In this document: positions 28,566 through 39,886 of the stretch, one piece after another | Numbering within the stretch: position 1 is the stretch's first letter | How the letters are laid out: every line of letters starts with the position of its first letter | NCBI GenBank assembly: GCA_002701395.1 | Contig: NZVC01000009.1 | Location: 33,517-97,516, forward strand | Reading direction: 5' to 3' | Origin: Maritimibacter sp. | GTDB taxonomy: Bacteria; Pseudomonadota; Alphaproteobacteria; Rhodobacterales; Rhodobacteraceae | Length of the DNA: 64,000 nucleotides | Position numbers and translations under genes: made by a program | The notes under the pieces: model-generated | The model's database searches: none | The model's input: only the letters and a program-made list of their open reading frames with translations | What the model was told of the DNA's origin: nothing

Positions 28566-30626
28566 ATGCCCGACCTTCTGATAGAGCTGTTCTCGGAAGA
28601 GATCCCCGCCCGGATGCAGACGCGCGCCGCGCAGGACCTGAAGCGTCTTGTCACCGACGGCATGGTCGAGGCCGGCCTGACCTATGCCCACGCGGGCGCC
28701 TTTTCGACCCCGCGCCGTCTGGTGCTGACGGTCGAGGGCCTGCTGGCCGAAAGCCCCACCACCCGCGAGGAACGCAAGGGCCCGCGCACCGACGCGCCGG
28801 AAAAGGCACTGGAAGGCTTCCTGCGCTCGACCGGACTGACGAAGGATCAGCTTGAAGCGCGCGACGACAAGAAGGGGCAGGTCTACTTTGCCGTGATCGA
28901 ACGCCCCGGCCGCCCGGCGGCCGAGATCGTCGCCGAGGTTCTGGAAAACGCGATCCGCAACTTCCCGTGGCCCAAGTCGATGCGCTGGGGCGCGGGCAGC
29001 CTGCGCTGGGTGCGTCCGCTGCATTCGATCCTGTGCCTGATGTCGGACGAAGCCGGCGCCACCGTCGTTCCGATGGACGTCGACGGCATCAAGGCGGGCG
29101 ACACGACCGAAGGCCACCGCTTCATGGGGGCGGGCCGTTTTTCGGTAACGTCGTTCGAGGATTACGAGGTGAAGCTCAAGCGCGCCAAGGTGATCCTGCG
29201 CGCCGAAGAGCGCGCCGACCACATCTGGACCGACGCCCACAACGCCGCCTTCGCGCGGGGCCTTGAGGTTGTCGAGGACAAGGGCCTGCTGGCCGAGGTC
29301 GCAGGGCTGGTCGAATGGCCGGTCGTGCTGATGGGCGACATCGGCGAAGACTTCCTTGGCCTGCCGCCCGAGGTGCTTCAGACCTCGATGAAGGAACACC
29401 AGAAGTTCTTCTCGGTCCGCAACCCCAAGACCGGACGGATCGAGAAGTTCGTCACCGTCGCGAACATCGAGACCGCCGACGAAGGCGCCACGATCCTTGC
29501 GGGCAACCAGAAGGTTCTGGCCGCCCGCCTGTCGGACGCCAAGTTCTTCTGGGAAAACGACCTGCGCACCGTCGAACGGCAGGGGATGACCGGGCTGGCC
29601 GAAGGGCTGTCCGCCGTCACCTTCCACGCGCAATTGGGCACCGTGGGCGACAAGGTGGGCCGCGTCGCCGCGCTGGCGTCCGAGATCGCGCCGATGGTCG
29701 GCGCCTCTCCGGACCTCGCGGACGAGGCGGCGCGCATCTGCAAGGCCGACCTCGTGTCCGAAATGGTCTACGAGTTTCCCGAGCTTCAGGGCATCATGGG
29801 CCGCTACTATGCCGCCCACGCCGGTCTGCCCGACACCGTCGCCGAAGCCTGTGAAATGCACTACAAGCCGCTTGGCCCCTCGGACGAGGTGCCCACGGGC
29901 CCCGTGTCCATCGCCGTGGCGCTGGCCGACAAGATCGACACGCTGACCGGCTTCTGGGCCATCGACGAAAAGCCCACCGGGTCCAAGGACCCCTACGCCC
30001 TGCGCCGCGCCGCGCTGGGGGTGATCCGTCTGGTGCTGACGAACCAGCTGCGCCTGAACCTGACCGAGGTGTTCGCCAAGGGTTACCCGGGCGCGGACGC
30101 TGCCGACCTGCTGTCCTTCTTCCACGACCGCCTGAAGGTCCACCTGCGCGACGAGGGCATTCCGCACGACGTGATCGACGCCTGCCTTGCAATGGACGGC
30201 ACCGACGACCTTGCGCTGCTGGTCAACCGCGCCACCGCGCTGGCGGGCTTCATGAAGACCGAGGACGGGGCGAACCTTGTCGCGGGCTTCAAGCGCGCCA
30301 ACAACATCCTCAGTCAGGCCGAAGAGAAGGACGGCGTCGAATACAGCTTCGGCGCCGACGTGAAATTCGCCGACGATCCGGCCGAAAAGGCGCTGTTCGC
30401 CGCGCTGGACGACGCCGACAAGCGGATCAAGCCCGCGATGCAGTCCGAGGATTTCGAAACCGCGATGGCCGCGATGGCCCAGTTGCGCGCTCCGATCGAC
30501 GCCTTTTTCGAGGCGGTGCAGATCAACACCGACAACGACGTGGTGCGCCGTAACCGCCTGAACCTGCTCAGCCGTATCCGCCAGACCTGTCTTGGCGTCG
30601 CCGACCTGACCCGGCTGGACGGCTGA
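28566..30626 (+). CDS. glyS: glycine--tRNA ligase beta subunit
   Basis: A 686-residue subunit that binds tRNA-Gly. It begins PDLLIELFSEEIPARMQ, with AGSLRWVRPLHSILCL, TEGHRFMG, LPPEVLQTSMKEHQKFF and GLPDTVAEACEMHYKPLGPSDEVP, all family hallmarks; the C-terminal DALR-type anticodon region follows. Length is normal. It works with GlyQ as an alpha2-beta2 enzyme. Confidence 0.98.
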   Translation: MPDLLIELFSEEIPARMQTRAAQDLKRLVTDGMVEAGLTYAHAGAFSTPRRLVLTVEGLLAESPTTREERKGPRTDAPEKALEGFLRSTGLTKDQLEARDDKKGQVYFAVIERPGRPAAEIVAEVLENAIRNFPWPKSMRWGAGSLRWVRPLHSILCLMSDEAGATVVPMDVDGIKAGDTTEGHRFMGAGRFSVTSFEDYEVKLKRAKVILRAEERADHIWTDAHNAAFARGLEVVEDKGLLAEVAGLVEWPVVLMGDIGEDFLGLPPEVLQTSMKEHQKFFSVRNPKTGRIEKFVTVANIETADEGATILAGNQKVLAARLSDAKFFWENDLRTVERQGMTGLAEGLSAVTFHAQLGTVGDKVGRVAALASEIAPMVGASPDLADEAARICKADLVSEMVYEFPELQGIMGRYYAAHAGLPDTVAEACEMHYKPLGPSDEVPTGPVSIAVALADKIDTLTGFWAIDEKPTGSKDPYALRRAALGVIRLVLTNQLRLNLTEVFAKGYPGADAADLLSFFHDRLKVHLRDEGIPHDVIDACLAMDGTDDLALLVNRATALAGFMKTEDGANLVAGFKRANNILSQAEEKDGVEYSFGADVKFADDPAEKALFAALDDADKRIKPAMQSEDFETAMAAMAQLRAPIDAFFEAVQINTDNDVVRRNRLNLLSRIRQTCLGVADLTRLDG

Positions 30627-30737
30627 CACGAACCGCCGCTTCGGCCCCGCAGGACCTGTCCGGCCGGGGCGGCGACATGCCACGCGATTGCCGCGAAGTC
30701 GTGCTTTAATGTTGCCCGAAAGGGCGCGAACGCTATC

Positions 30738-33311
30738 ATGACGCGACCGAGCGGAGATGCCGCAGTGCAGAAAATCGTCACCCTCAAACCATTCGTCCAC
30801 ATCACAGCGACCGCGCCGATCAGCGTGCATACGCATGGTGGCCGGGCGAAGTGCCTGCAACGGCTGATCCGTCTGAACCTGCCGGTGCCGACGACCGTCG
30901 CGCTAAGCTTCGAAACGGTGACCCGTATCGCGGCCGGGCAGCTTCCGTCGATGACGTCGATCCTGTCGGAATTCGGGTCCGACCCGCTGCTGTCGGTGCG
31001 GCCCTCCAGCGAAGATCCAGACTGGGGCGGCCCCGGCGCGATCCTGAACATCGGCATGAACTGGGACCGCCACGCAGCGCTGTCCGAAAGCCTTGGCGAA
31101 CCGGCGGCGACGGCGCTGTATCTGCGGTTCGTACAGGCGTACTCGGTCCATGTCGCGCGGCTGGACCCCGATATGTTCGAACAGCCGGAAAAGGTGGACC
31201 GCACGGCGCTGGATCGCGCGCTGGACACCTATCAGGACGAAACCGACGATCCCTTCCCGCAAGACCCCGCCGCGCAACTGGGCGAGGTCCTGCGCTCGAT
31301 GGCGCGGGCGTGGGGCGGCACCACCGCGCGCCTGCTGCGGCAGGCCAAGGGCGCGCCCGCCGATGCCGGGCTGGGCCTTGTGGTGCAGCGGATGGCGCTG
31401 GGCGTGGGGCCGGGGGAATCCGGGGCAGGGGTGATCCAGTTCGTCGATCCGGCCACGGGCGAGCCGCAGATCACCGGCCGCTACCGCTGCCAAAGCCAAA
31501 GCCGCGACGCGCTGAAGCCCGGCAAGGGGCAGGTCTATCTCACCCGCGACGAACGCGGCCCCTCGCTGGAAGAGATCGTGCCAGAGATCTTCGCGGACCT
31601 GTGCCGCTATGGCGCGCTGTGCCGCGAGAAGCTGCGCGAAGAGATGCAGCTTGAATTCACCATCGAAGACGGCAACCTGCGCATCCTCGATGCCTTGCGC
31701 GTCCAGCGGTCCAGCCGCGCGGCGGTGCGGATCGCGGTCGCGCTGGCCGACGACGGCATCATCCCGCGGTCCGACGCGCTGCTGCGCATCGCCCCCCGCG
31801 CCCTGACAGAGGTCCTGCACCCGCAGATCGACCCGACCGCCAAGCGCGTGCTGGCCACGCGCGGCATCGGCGCCAGCCCCGGCGCGGCGCGCGGCAAGAT
31901 CGTGTTCAGCTCGACGGCGGCGCAAGCCTCGGCGGCGCGGGACGAGCCCTGCATCCTTGTCCGCCGCGAAACCGCGCCCGAGGACGTCCGCGGGATGCAC
32001 GCCGCGCGCGGCATCCTGACCGAACGCGGCGGCATGACCAGCCACGCGGCGGTGATCGCGCGCGGGCTGGGCCTGCCATGCGTGGTGGGGGCCTCGTCCG
32101 TCACCATCAGTCACCGCAGCAAGACGCTGACCACCGCCGAGGGCAAGGTCTTCGCCGAAGGGGACGAGATCACCCTCGATGGGGGCACGGGCGAGGTGCT
32201 GGCCGGCGCCGTCCCGATGCTGGAACCGGCGCTGGACGACAGCTTCCGCTCGCTTCTTAGCTGGGCCGATGCGGTGCGCGACATCGGCATCCGCGCCAAC
32301 GCCGACACGCCCGCGGATGCACGGCTGGCACGCAGCTTCGCGGCGCAGGGGATCGGGCTGTGCCGGACCGAGCACATGTTCTTCGAACAGGACCGCCTGA
32401 CGGTCATGCGCGAGATGATCTTCGCCAAATCCGCTGGCGACCGCGCGGCGGCGCTGGAACAACTGCTGCCGATGCAGCGGGCCGACTTCGTCGAACTGTT
32501 CGAGATCATGCAGGGCCTGCCGGTCTGCATCCGCCTGTTCGACCCGCCCCTGCACGAATTCCTGCCGACCGACCGCAGCGCGATGCGCGGGCTGGCGGAA
32601 TCGCTGGACCTGCCGATCGCCGAGATCACCCGCCGGGTCGAGCAGCTGACCGAGTTCAACCCGATGCTGGGGATGCGCGGCGTGCGGCTGGGCATCGCCA
32701 TGCCCGAGATCTACGAGATGCAGGCCCGCGCCATTTTCGAGGCCACGATCGTGGCCAGCCGCAACGGCGACCCCATCGTCCCCGAGATCATGATCCCGTT
32801 GGTGTCCGCCAACCGCGAGGTCGAGCTGGTCAAGACCCGCATCGACGCCGTCGCCGCCGCCGTCCGCAACGAACGCGGCAAGCCGTTCGACTATCGCCTC
32901 GGTGTGATGGGAGAGACCCCGCGCGCCTGCCTGCGCGCCGACGAGATCGCCCAGCACGCGGCGTTCATGTCCTTCGGCACCAACGACCTGACCCAGATGA
33001 CCTATGGCCTGTCGCGCGACGACGCGGGTCGCTTCATGTCGGACTACGTGAACCAAGGCGTGTTCCGCGAAGATCCGTTTCACATGCTGGACGTCGACGG
33101 GGTGGGCGAGCTGTTGAAGCTGGGCGCCGAACGGGCGCGGGCGACGGACCCCGACATCGTGCTGTCGATCTGCGGCGAACACGCCGGTAACGCCGAATCA
33201 ATCGCCTTCTGCCGCGACGTCGGATTCGACTATGTCTCGTGCTCTCCGTTCCGCGTGCCCGTGGTGCGGTTGGCCGCGGCGCATCTGGCGCTTTTGAATC
33301 CGAAGGACTAG
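30738..33311 (+). CDS. ppdK: pyruvate, phosphate dikinase (PEP synthase-like)
   Basis: An 857-residue enzyme interconverting pyruvate and PEP with ATP and phosphate. An N-terminal ATP-binding region (LLSVRPSSEDPDWGGPGAIL) is followed by the phosphohistidine domain TERGGMTSHAAVIARGLGLPCV and a PEP/pyruvate barrel with GLCRTEHMFF, GMRGVRLGIAMPEIYEMQ, FGTNDLTQMTYGLSRDDA and the catalytic Cys in LSICGEHAG. It is the shorter variant placed after glyS in many relatives. A GTG at 30765, with GGAG upstream, is a credible alternative start. Confidence 0.92.
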   Translation: MTRPSGDAAVQKIVTLKPFVHITATAPISVHTHGGRAKCLQRLIRLNLPVPTTVALSFETVTRIAAGQLPSMTSILSEFGSDPLLSVRPSSEDPDWGGPGAILNIGMNWDRHAALSESLGEPAATALYLRFVQAYSVHVARLDPDMFEQPEKVDRTALDRALDTYQDETDDPFPQDPAAQLGEVLRSMARAWGGTTARLLRQAKGAPADAGLGLVVQRMALGVGPGESGAGVIQFVDPATGEPQITGRYRCQSQSRDALKPGKGQVYLTRDERGPSLEEIVPEIFADLCRYGALCREKLREEMQLEFTIEDGNLRILDALRVQRSSRAAVRIAVALADDGIIPRSDALLRIAPRALTEVLHPQIDPTAKRVLATRGIGASPGAARGKIVFSSTAAQASAARDEPCILVRRETAPEDVRGMHAARGILTERGGMTSHAAVIARGLGLPCVVGASSVTISHRSKTLTTAEGKVFAEGDEITLDGGTGEVLAGAVPMLEPALDDSFRSLLSWADAVRDIGIRANADTPADARLARSFAAQGIGLCRTEHMFFEQDRLTVMREMIFAKSAGDRAAALEQLLPMQRADFVELFEIMQGLPVCIRLFDPPLHEFLPTDRSAMRGLAESLDLPIAEITRRVEQLTEFNPMLGMRGVRLGIAMPEIYEMQARAIFEATIVASRNGDPIVPEIMIPLVSANREVELVKTRIDAVAAAVRNERGKPFDYRLGVMGETPRACLRADEIAQHAAFMSFGTNDLTQMTYGLSRDDAGRFMSDYVNQGVFREDPFHMLDVDGVGELLKLGAERARATDPDIVLSICGEHAGNAESIAFCRDVGFDYVSCSPFRVPVVRLAAAHLALLNPKD

Positions 33312-33420
33312 GCCGACCGGCCAAGTCGTTGGAATCCCTTGCACCACATGGTTCGCAAAAAACAATAATTTGTAATATTAACGCTTGCTTTTGCCGCGCT
33401 AGTGCCATTAGCCCGGCTGG

Positions 33421-33446
33421 CAAGACTCGACTCAGTCTTGTTTTTT
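33421..33446 (+). terminator. intrinsic terminator in the ppdK-sleB gap
   Basis: CAAGACT pairs with AGTCTTG across a CGACTC loop and is followed by six T residues. It lies 110 bases after ppdK and 60 bases before the SleB gene. It may end ppdK transcripts or act in the leader of the downstream gene. Confidence 0.85.
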
Positions 33447-33506
33447 ATACTATCCCTCGTCTCAGGTTGGATTGTGCCTGTTGCGGGCACAGCTGGGGGA
33501 AATTTT

Positions 33507-34181
33507 ATGGGTATCCGGCGTCTCGTACAGACGGCATTCATTGTTGCTGCGGTCTCCGTGGGCGGCGTGGCGACTGCCGATGAAGTGCTTAGCGAAGCGA
33601 ACGATCCCGGCATCGCACTGAACGGTCGCCTGACCGACCTTCTCACACGCGAACGCACGGCGCTGGAACGCATCGGCGTGGGCCGCCTTGAACGGCTTGC
33701 GAACCTGCCGACCCGTGGCGCCCGGCCGGACGTCCCGGAAGGGGTGGAATTCTCGGCCGCGTTTCTCGACGCCCTGCCGACGCCGAAAGGCGGCAACGCA
33801 TGGAGCTGCCTGACCGAAGCCCTGTATTTCGAGGCGCGCGGCGAAAGCATTCGTGGCCAGTTCGCCGTGGCCGAAGTGATCCTAAACCGCGTCGACCGGG
33901 CCGAGTTCCCGAACAGCGTCTGCGGCGTGGTCAAGCAGGGCACGGGCCGCAAATACCAGTGCCAGTTCAGCTATACCTGCGACGGCGCCCCCGAGACGGT
34001 GCACGAGCCCCTGTCGTTCGAGCGGGCGGGCAAGATCGCCGCGCTGATGCTGGGCGGCGTTGACCGTCGCCTGACGCGCGGCGCGACGCACTACCATACC
34101 GTTGCCGTCGATCCTTACTGGGCCAGCCGCTTTCCGCGCACCACGACCATCGGCGTTCACCACTTCTACCACATGCCCTGA
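33507..34181 (+). CDS. SleB-family cell wall hydrolase
   Basis: A 224-residue exported hydrolase. The signal peptide ([22 protein letters not shown]) is followed by about 75 linker residues and the Hydrolase_2 domain: [20 protein letters not shown] (the Glu is the likely catalytic acid), [21 protein letters not shown] and [14 protein letters not shown]. It would cleave peptidoglycan glycan strands in the periplasm. A GGGGGA site precedes the ATG. The preceding 150 bases are unusually AT-rich and likely hold its promoter. Confidence 0.88.
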   Translation: MGIRRLVQTAFIVAAVSVGGVATADEVLSEANDPGIALNGRLTDLLTRERTALERIGVGRLERLANLPTRGARPDVPEGVEFSAAFLDALPTPKGGNAWSCLTEALYFEARGESIRGQFAVAEVILNRVDRAEFPNSVCGVVKQGTGRKYQCQFSYTCDGAPETVHEPLSFERAGKIAALMLGGVDRRLTRGATHYHTVAVDPYWASRFPRTTTIGVHHFYHMP

Positions 34182-34346
34182 CCCGCGCGCGGCGGACGAC
34201 GCTGCGTTCCGGCCCGGCGCCCTGTTGCCGGTGCGCGCCGCGACGGGTGTCAGCGGTCGTAGGTCCATGATATGCTGCCCGGCAGACAGGCTTCAGGAAG
34301 ACGGGCGATCAGCCCGCACCGGCCGTTCATGGAACGAGGTTAGGGC

Positions 34347-35696
34347 ATGACACGTAAGATTTTCGGCACCGACGGTGTTCGCGGCCGCGCGAACAGCTAC
34401 CCGATGACGGCGGACCTTGCCCTGCGCCTTGGCGCGGCAGCCGGTCGCTTCTTCCGCAAGGACGGCACCAACGGCCACCGCGTGGTGATCGGCAAGGACA
34501 CCCGGCTGTCCGGCTACATGATCGAGAATGCGCTGACGGCGGGGCTGACCTCGACCGGCATGAACGTGCTGCTGCTGGGCCCGGTGCCCACCCCCGCCGT
34601 GGGCTTCCTGACGCATTCGATGCGGGCCGACGTGGGCATCATGATCTCGGCCAGCCACAACCCGCATCAGGACAACGGCATCAAGCTGTTCGGCCCCGAC
34701 GGCTTCAAGCTGTCGGACGACGCCGAGGCCGAGATCGAAGCGCTGCTGGAAGGCGAGATCGACTATGCCCGCCCGGAGAACATCGGCCGCGCCCGCCGGA
34801 TCGACGATGGCCGCCGGGGTTACATGGAATTCGCCAAGACCACCTTCCCGACGGGCCGCCGCCTGAACGGGCTGAAGGTCGTGGTGGATTGCGCCAACGG
34901 CGCCGCCTACCGCGCCGCTCCCGAGGTGCTGTGGGAACTGGGGGCCGAGGTCATCTCGATCGGCACCTCGCCCAACGGCACCAACATCAACGACGGCTGC
35001 GGGTCGACCGACACCGCGCTTGCCGCCCGCACCATCCGCGAGACCGGGGCCGACGTGGGCATCTGCCTTGATGGCGACGCCGACCGGGTGATGATCCTTG
35101 ACGAGAACGGAGAGGTCGCAGACGGCGATCAGATCATGGCGCTGTTCGCGGCCCGCTGGGCCGAAAGCCAGCGGCTGGCGGGCAACACGCTCGTCGCGAC
35201 GGTGATGTCGAACCTCGGGCTGGAACGCTTCCTTGGCGGCCGGGGCATCACGCTGGAACGCACCCCGGTGGGCGACCGCTACGTCGTCGAACGGATGCGC
35301 GCGGGCGGCTGGAACCTTGGCGGCGAACAGTCGGGCCACATCGTGATGACCGACTACGCCACCACCGGCGATGGCCTGATCGCGGGTCTACAGTTCCTGT
35401 CGGCGATGGTCGAGGGCAACCGCCGGGCCTCGGACCTGTCGGTCAGCTTCGACCGCGTCCCGCAGCTATTGAAGAACGTCCGCTATGCCGCCGGAACCGA
35501 ACCGTTGGCGCTGGCCAACGTCAAGTCCGCCATCGGCGATGCCGAGGCGCGCCTGAATGGCAGCGGGCGGCTTCTGATCCGCAAGTCCGGGACGGAACCC
35601 CTGATCCGCGTCATGGCAGAATGCGAGGACGAGGCGCTGCTGACGCAGGTCGTCGACGGCATCGTCGCCGAGGTCGAGGCAGCCGGCGTTTCCTGA
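34347..35696 (+). CDS. glmM: phosphoglucosamine mutase
   Basis: A 449-residue enzyme making glucosamine 1-phosphate for peptidoglycan and LPS. It begins [21 protein letters not shown]; the phosphoserine loop is [15 protein letters not shown], the metal loop CLDGDADRV, the sugar loop GGEQSGHIV and the phosphate-binding end [12 protein letters not shown]. Length is standard. Confidence 0.98.
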   Translation: MTRKIFGTDGVRGRANSYPMTADLALRLGAAAGRFFRKDGTNGHRVVIGKDTRLSGYMIENALTAGLTSTGMNVLLLGPVPTPAVGFLTHSMRADVGIMISASHNPHQDNGIKLFGPDGFKLSDDAEAEIEALLEGEIDYARPENIGRARRIDDGRRGYMEFAKTTFPTGRRLNGLKVVVDCANGAAYRAAPEVLWELGAEVISIGTSPNGTNINDGCGSTDTALAARTIRETGADVGICLDGDADRVMILDENGEVADGDQIMALFAARWAESQRLAGNTLVATVMSNLGLERFLGGRGITLERTPVGDRYVVERMRAGGWNLGGEQSGHIVMTDYATTGDGLIAGLQFLSAMVEGNRRASDLSVSFDRVPQLLKNVRYAAGTEPLALANVKSAIGDAEARLNGSGRLLIRKSGTEPLIRVMAECEDEALLTQVVDGIVAEVEAAGVS

Positions 35697-35702
35697 ACGC
35701 GC

Positions 35703-36173
35703 CTAGCGCCCCTCGCTCAGGGCCCGGTACACCTCGGTCCGCAGATCGTCTTCGGGCGTCTTCTGCGGATCGTCGATGTAAATTTCCCAGACCGGCATCG
35801 CCGCATCCAGATCTTCTGCCGTGATGTGGTCCCACAGCGCGCCATGCGTCTGGTTCAGCGTCGAATAGGGCCCGACGTGCACGGTCTTCATCGCAGGCCC
35901 CTCGGGCAGGGTGCCGCCTTGGACCATGCGTTCGCCCTTGCCCAGATCCTCGGCCCGCACCAGCGCCCCGCAACGGAACCGCACCGTGTCGGCGGACGGC
36001 ATCGAGGGATAGACCGCCATCGGCCCGCCCTGCGGCTGGATGCCGTGTCGGGCGAAGAAATCGAACAGCTCGTTAAAGGCCGTGCCCATGTGCTGGCCGA
36101 TCTCGGCCACCGGGCACGCGCGCTCGACATACATATAGGGTTGCTCTGGCAGGGTGACGCGTTCAAACTTCAT
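35703..36173 (-). CDS. GyrI-like small-molecule-binding protein
   Basis: A 156-residue protein resembling the effector-binding domain of AraC-type regulators (GyrI/SOUL-like fold) without a DNA-binding part. Visible hallmarks are FERVTLPEQPYMYVERACP at the start, MKTVHVGPYSTLNQTHGALW in the middle and PVWEIYIDDPQKTPEDDLRTEVY at the end. Such stand-alone proteins bind small molecules. It converges with glmM, 6 bases apart. Confidence 0.8.
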   Translation of the reverse strand: MKFERVTLPEQPYMYVERACPVAEIGQHMGTAFNELFDFFARHGIQPQGGPMAVYPSMPSADTVRFRCGALVRAEDLGKGERMVQGGTLPEGPAMKTVHVGPYSTLNQTHGALWDHITAEDLDAAMPVWEIYIDDPQKTPEDDLRTEVYRALSEGR

Positions 36174-36413
36174 GGCTGGCTCCCTCGGGGTCTCATTCCG
36201 ACGATAGGGCGATGCCGGCGCCGGTACAGAGAAATCTAGGCCAAATGCGCCTGTTTTTCGGGCGCGCCGCCCGCTATAACGGCATTCAGAACCTCCGGGC
36301 CGCGCGCATTTGCTGCGGTGCAGCATTTTTCGGGGTCCGGCATGGTCAAACCCGCCCGCGCGGCACAGCTTTCAGATGTGGGAGGACAAGACCGGGCAGA
36401 AAGGATCTATCCC

Positions 36414-36608
36414 ATGTGTCTCACCACCGAAGCTCTCATGCTGTTCATTGGAATGCTGCCGGCGCATATCGTCGACGTCTCTGACGACCGGATCGTCGTC
36501 CGTGCCGAGGTCCGCGATGCGGTCTGGCAGGTCAAAGGCGACCAGTGGTGCACCAATGCGCCGAAGATCGACGCGGCGTTCCGTCTGAAGCAGGGCAGCG
36601 ACGCCTGA
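36414..36608 (+). CDS. small hypothetical protein
   Basis: A 64-residue open frame (MCLTTEALMLFIGMLPAHIV... ending RLKQGSDA) with an AAGGAT site 8 bases before the ATG. It is divergent from the GyrI-like gene and convergent with the AAA gene. Amphipathic beta-rich composition (DDRIVVRAEVRDAVWQVKGD) suggests a folded domain, but no family is recognised. The frame extends upstream to 36318, and that start cannot be excluded. Confidence 0.5.
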   Translation: MCLTTEALMLFIGMLPAHIVDVSDDRIVVRAEVRDAVWQVKGDQWCTNAPKIDAAFRLKQGSDA

Positions 36609-36617
36609 TCGGCTTGG

Positions 36618-37115
36618 CTACAGCGTGCGGGTGATCCGCTCGACGCTGTCCGCCACGCCAAGGCGGCTGGTGTCCAGCCGGACGTCCGCCGTGTCCCACG
36701 GCGTGTAGTCGCGGTCCAGAACCGCCTGCCAGTCCGGCAGCTTCAGCCCCGGCACCTCTGCTTTGCGTTGTTCGATGCGGGCCCTGTGCGCGGCGGCATC
36801 GGAACACCGCGTCTCGACGCCAAGAAACCGTGCGCCCGCACGCATGGCGGCGTCCGTGAAGATGGCCCGCGTCAGGTCCCACGGGTTCACGCAATCGACA
36901 ATCGTGTCGTGCCCAATCTCTAGGTTGGACACGGCCAGCGCGGCGGAGATGTGATAGCTTTCGGGTCCGATGTCGCGGTCGGGATCACGGGCCCAGATGG
37001 CGGCGTCGATCGCGTCGATCCGCAGGTAAACGGCGCCGGTCTCGCGCGACAACGCCCGCGCGACGGTGCTTTTCCCTGTTCCGGGCAGACCGGAGAATGA
37101 GATGAGGACGGCCAC
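36618..37115 (-). CDS. AAA-family small-molecule kinase-like ATPase
   Basis: A 165-residue P-loop protein. Walker A is ISFSGLPGTGKSTVARAL, followed by YLRIDAIDAAIW and DTIVDCVNPWDLTRAIF, as in adenylate-kinase-like or chloramphenicol-phosphotransferase-like kinases. The GTG at 37115 was chosen because GGGAG lies about 7 bases upstream and the P-loop then falls at the expected position near residue 10. The substrate is unknown. Confidence 0.8.
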   Translation of the reverse strand: MAVLISFSGLPGTGKSTVARALSRETGAVYLRIDAIDAAIWARDPDRDIGPESYHISAALAVSNLEIGHDTIVDCVNPWDLTRAIFTDAAMRAGARFLGVETRCSDAAAHRARIEQRKAEVPGLKLPDWQAVLDRDYTPWDTADVRLDTSRLGVADSVERITRTL

Positions 37116-37221
37116 GTCGGTCTCCCGTGTTGTCGGGGCAGAGTGGCACGTCCTTGGGGGCGGGGACACCCCGGCCGTCGGATCGGGTCCGGCAGACCGG
37201 GGGATCGCCCTTGGCTTGGTC

Positions 37222-38520
37222 TCAGACCTTGTTTCGGCCCATCGCAAGGATACAGGCCATCGTGATCGCCGCAGCGCCCAGCATGTAATAGCCGACGTGG
37301 GACAGGCCGTAGGTCGACTGCAGATAGGTCGCGGCATAGGGCGCCAGCGAGGCGCCGAAGATGCCCGCGAAGTTGAAGGTCAGCGACGACCCGGTATAGC
37401 GCACATGCGTCGGGAAGGGCGCGGCCAGCGCGGCGCCGATGACGCCATAGGTCAGGCCCATCAGGAACATCCCTACGGTCACGAAGCCGTAGATCCCGGC
37501 CAGCCCGCCGCCCAGCATCGGCGACAGCAGGAACGAGAACGCGGCGATCAGCGCGGTGACGACGATCAGGAACGCATACCGCCCCGTCTTGTCGGCGACC
37601 ATGCCGGCGACGACGATGGCCGCCGCGAAGATGACCGAGCCGTAGATCTGGATCAGCAGCGCATCGAGGAACGCGATCTGGGCGACCTGCACGTTGTACG
37701 ACAGCAGCCACGCCGAGCAGATGTAGAACAGCACGAAGGTCACCAGCGCCACGAAGGTGCCAAGGAACAGGCTGCGCTTGTGGCCCTTGAAGATCTCGGC
37801 CACCGGCACGGCGGCGCGCTCGTCCTTCTCGACGGCCTTCGCGAACTCGGGTGTCTCGCTGATCGACAGGCGGACCCACAGGCCAAGCCCGATCAACAGC
37901 AGCGACGACAGGAACGGCAGGCGCCAGCCCCACGTCAGCAGCGCATCCTCGCTGATGAAATGCAGCAGGACCCAGAAAAAGCTCGACGACAGGAACAGCC
38001 CGACCGGCGCGCCCAGCTGCGGGAACATGCCGTACCACGACCGCTTGCCCGGAGGCGCGTTTTCCGTGGCCAGCAGCACCGCGCCGCCCCATTCGCCGCC
38101 CAGTCCGAAGCCTTGGCCGAAGCGGCACAGCGCCAGCAGGGCAGGGGCCGCGACGCCGATCTGGGCGTAGGTCGGCAGCAGGCCGATCACGACGGTCGAG
38201 ACGCCCATCGTCAGCAGCGCCGCGACAAGCGTGGCCTTGCGGCCGACCCGGTCGCCGAAGTGGCCGAAGACCACCGCGCCGAAGGGCCGTGCGAAGAACG
38301 CGATCGAGAAGGTCGCGAAGGACGCCAGCAGCGCGGTCATCGGGTCGGACCCCGGGAAGAACAGCGCGGGGAACACCAGCACGGCGGCGGTGGCGTAGAT
38401 GTAGAAATCGAAGAATTCGATGGTGGTGCCGATCAGGCTGGCCAGCAGCACCTTGTGCGGGGCGTTGACGGGCTTGGTGGGCGCGGCGGTTGCGCCCGGC
38501 GTGGTCAGTGTATCTGACAT
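37222..38520 (-). CDS. MFS transporter, metabolite:H+ symporter (MHS) family
   Basis: A 432-residue inner-membrane transporter with about 12 hydrophobic segments. FFDFYIYATAAVLVFPALFFP, RPFGAVVFGHFGDRVGRKATL (the MFS signature between segments 2 and 3) and RFGQGFGLGGEWGGAVLLATE are hallmarks of the MHS group (shikimate, alpha-ketoglutarate, proline/betaine carriers). The substrate cannot be assigned; no catabolic gene adjoins it. Confidence 0.9.
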   Translation of the reverse strand: MSDTLTTPGATAAPTKPVNAPHKVLLASLIGTTIEFFDFYIYATAAVLVFPALFFPGSDPMTALLASFATFSIAFFARPFGAVVFGHFGDRVGRKATLVAALLTMGVSTVVIGLLPTYAQIGVAAPALLALCRFGQGFGLGGEWGGAVLLATENAPPGKRSWYGMFPQLGAPVGLFLSSSFFWVLLHFISEDALLTWGWRLPFLSSLLLIGLGLWVRLSISETPEFAKAVEKDERAAVPVAEIFKGHKRSLFLGTFVALVTFVLFYICSAWLLSYNVQVAQIAFLDALLIQIYGSVIFAAAIVVAGMVADKTGRYAFLIVVTALIAAFSFLLSPMLGGGLAGIYGFVTVGMFLMGLTYGVIGAALAAPFPTHVRYTGSSLTFNFAGIFGASLAPYAATYLQSTYGLSHVGYYMLGAAAITMACILAMGRNKV

Positions 38521-38675
38521 GTTAGAATCCGGGACAGTTTCGTTCGTATCGTTGGGCGTAAGGGACTTTTAGAAGCGAGAGCCTGCGCTACGCCCGGGCG
38601 GGGCGATTGGAAAGGTCCGCATCGGTCCTGGTTGACGGGGTTGCCGGAAACGCATGGCTAACCCCCTGAAATGAA

Positions 38676-38701
38676 ATCGCCGGCCCCAAGGGGCCGGCGA
38701 T
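38676..38701 (-). terminator. terminator of ilvC
   Basis: A perfect 12-base inverted repeat (ATCGCCGGCCCC and GGGGCCGGCGAT) around a 2-base centre lies 30 bases beyond the ilvC stop. Reading on the minus strand it is followed by the T-rich TTTCATTTC, fitting an intrinsic terminator. Confidence 0.85.
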
Positions 38702-38731
38702 CGAAAGCGTGTCGCGCGATGTGTCGCGGGA

Positions 38732-39853
<1,122 letters not shown>

Positions 39854-39886
39854 TCATGCGCCAAATTGCAGAATGGCAAGAAAATC

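Noticed and set aside
28092..30860. 922-codon minus-strand open frame opposite glyS
   Set aside because: Antisense shadow of a conserved glyS; no signal peptide, motif or ribosome binding site.
37066..38517. 483-codon plus-strand open frame opposite the MHS transporter
   Set aside because: The translation is rich in Arg, Gln, Glu and His without motifs, as expected from antisense of a membrane protein gene; the transporter frame is clear.
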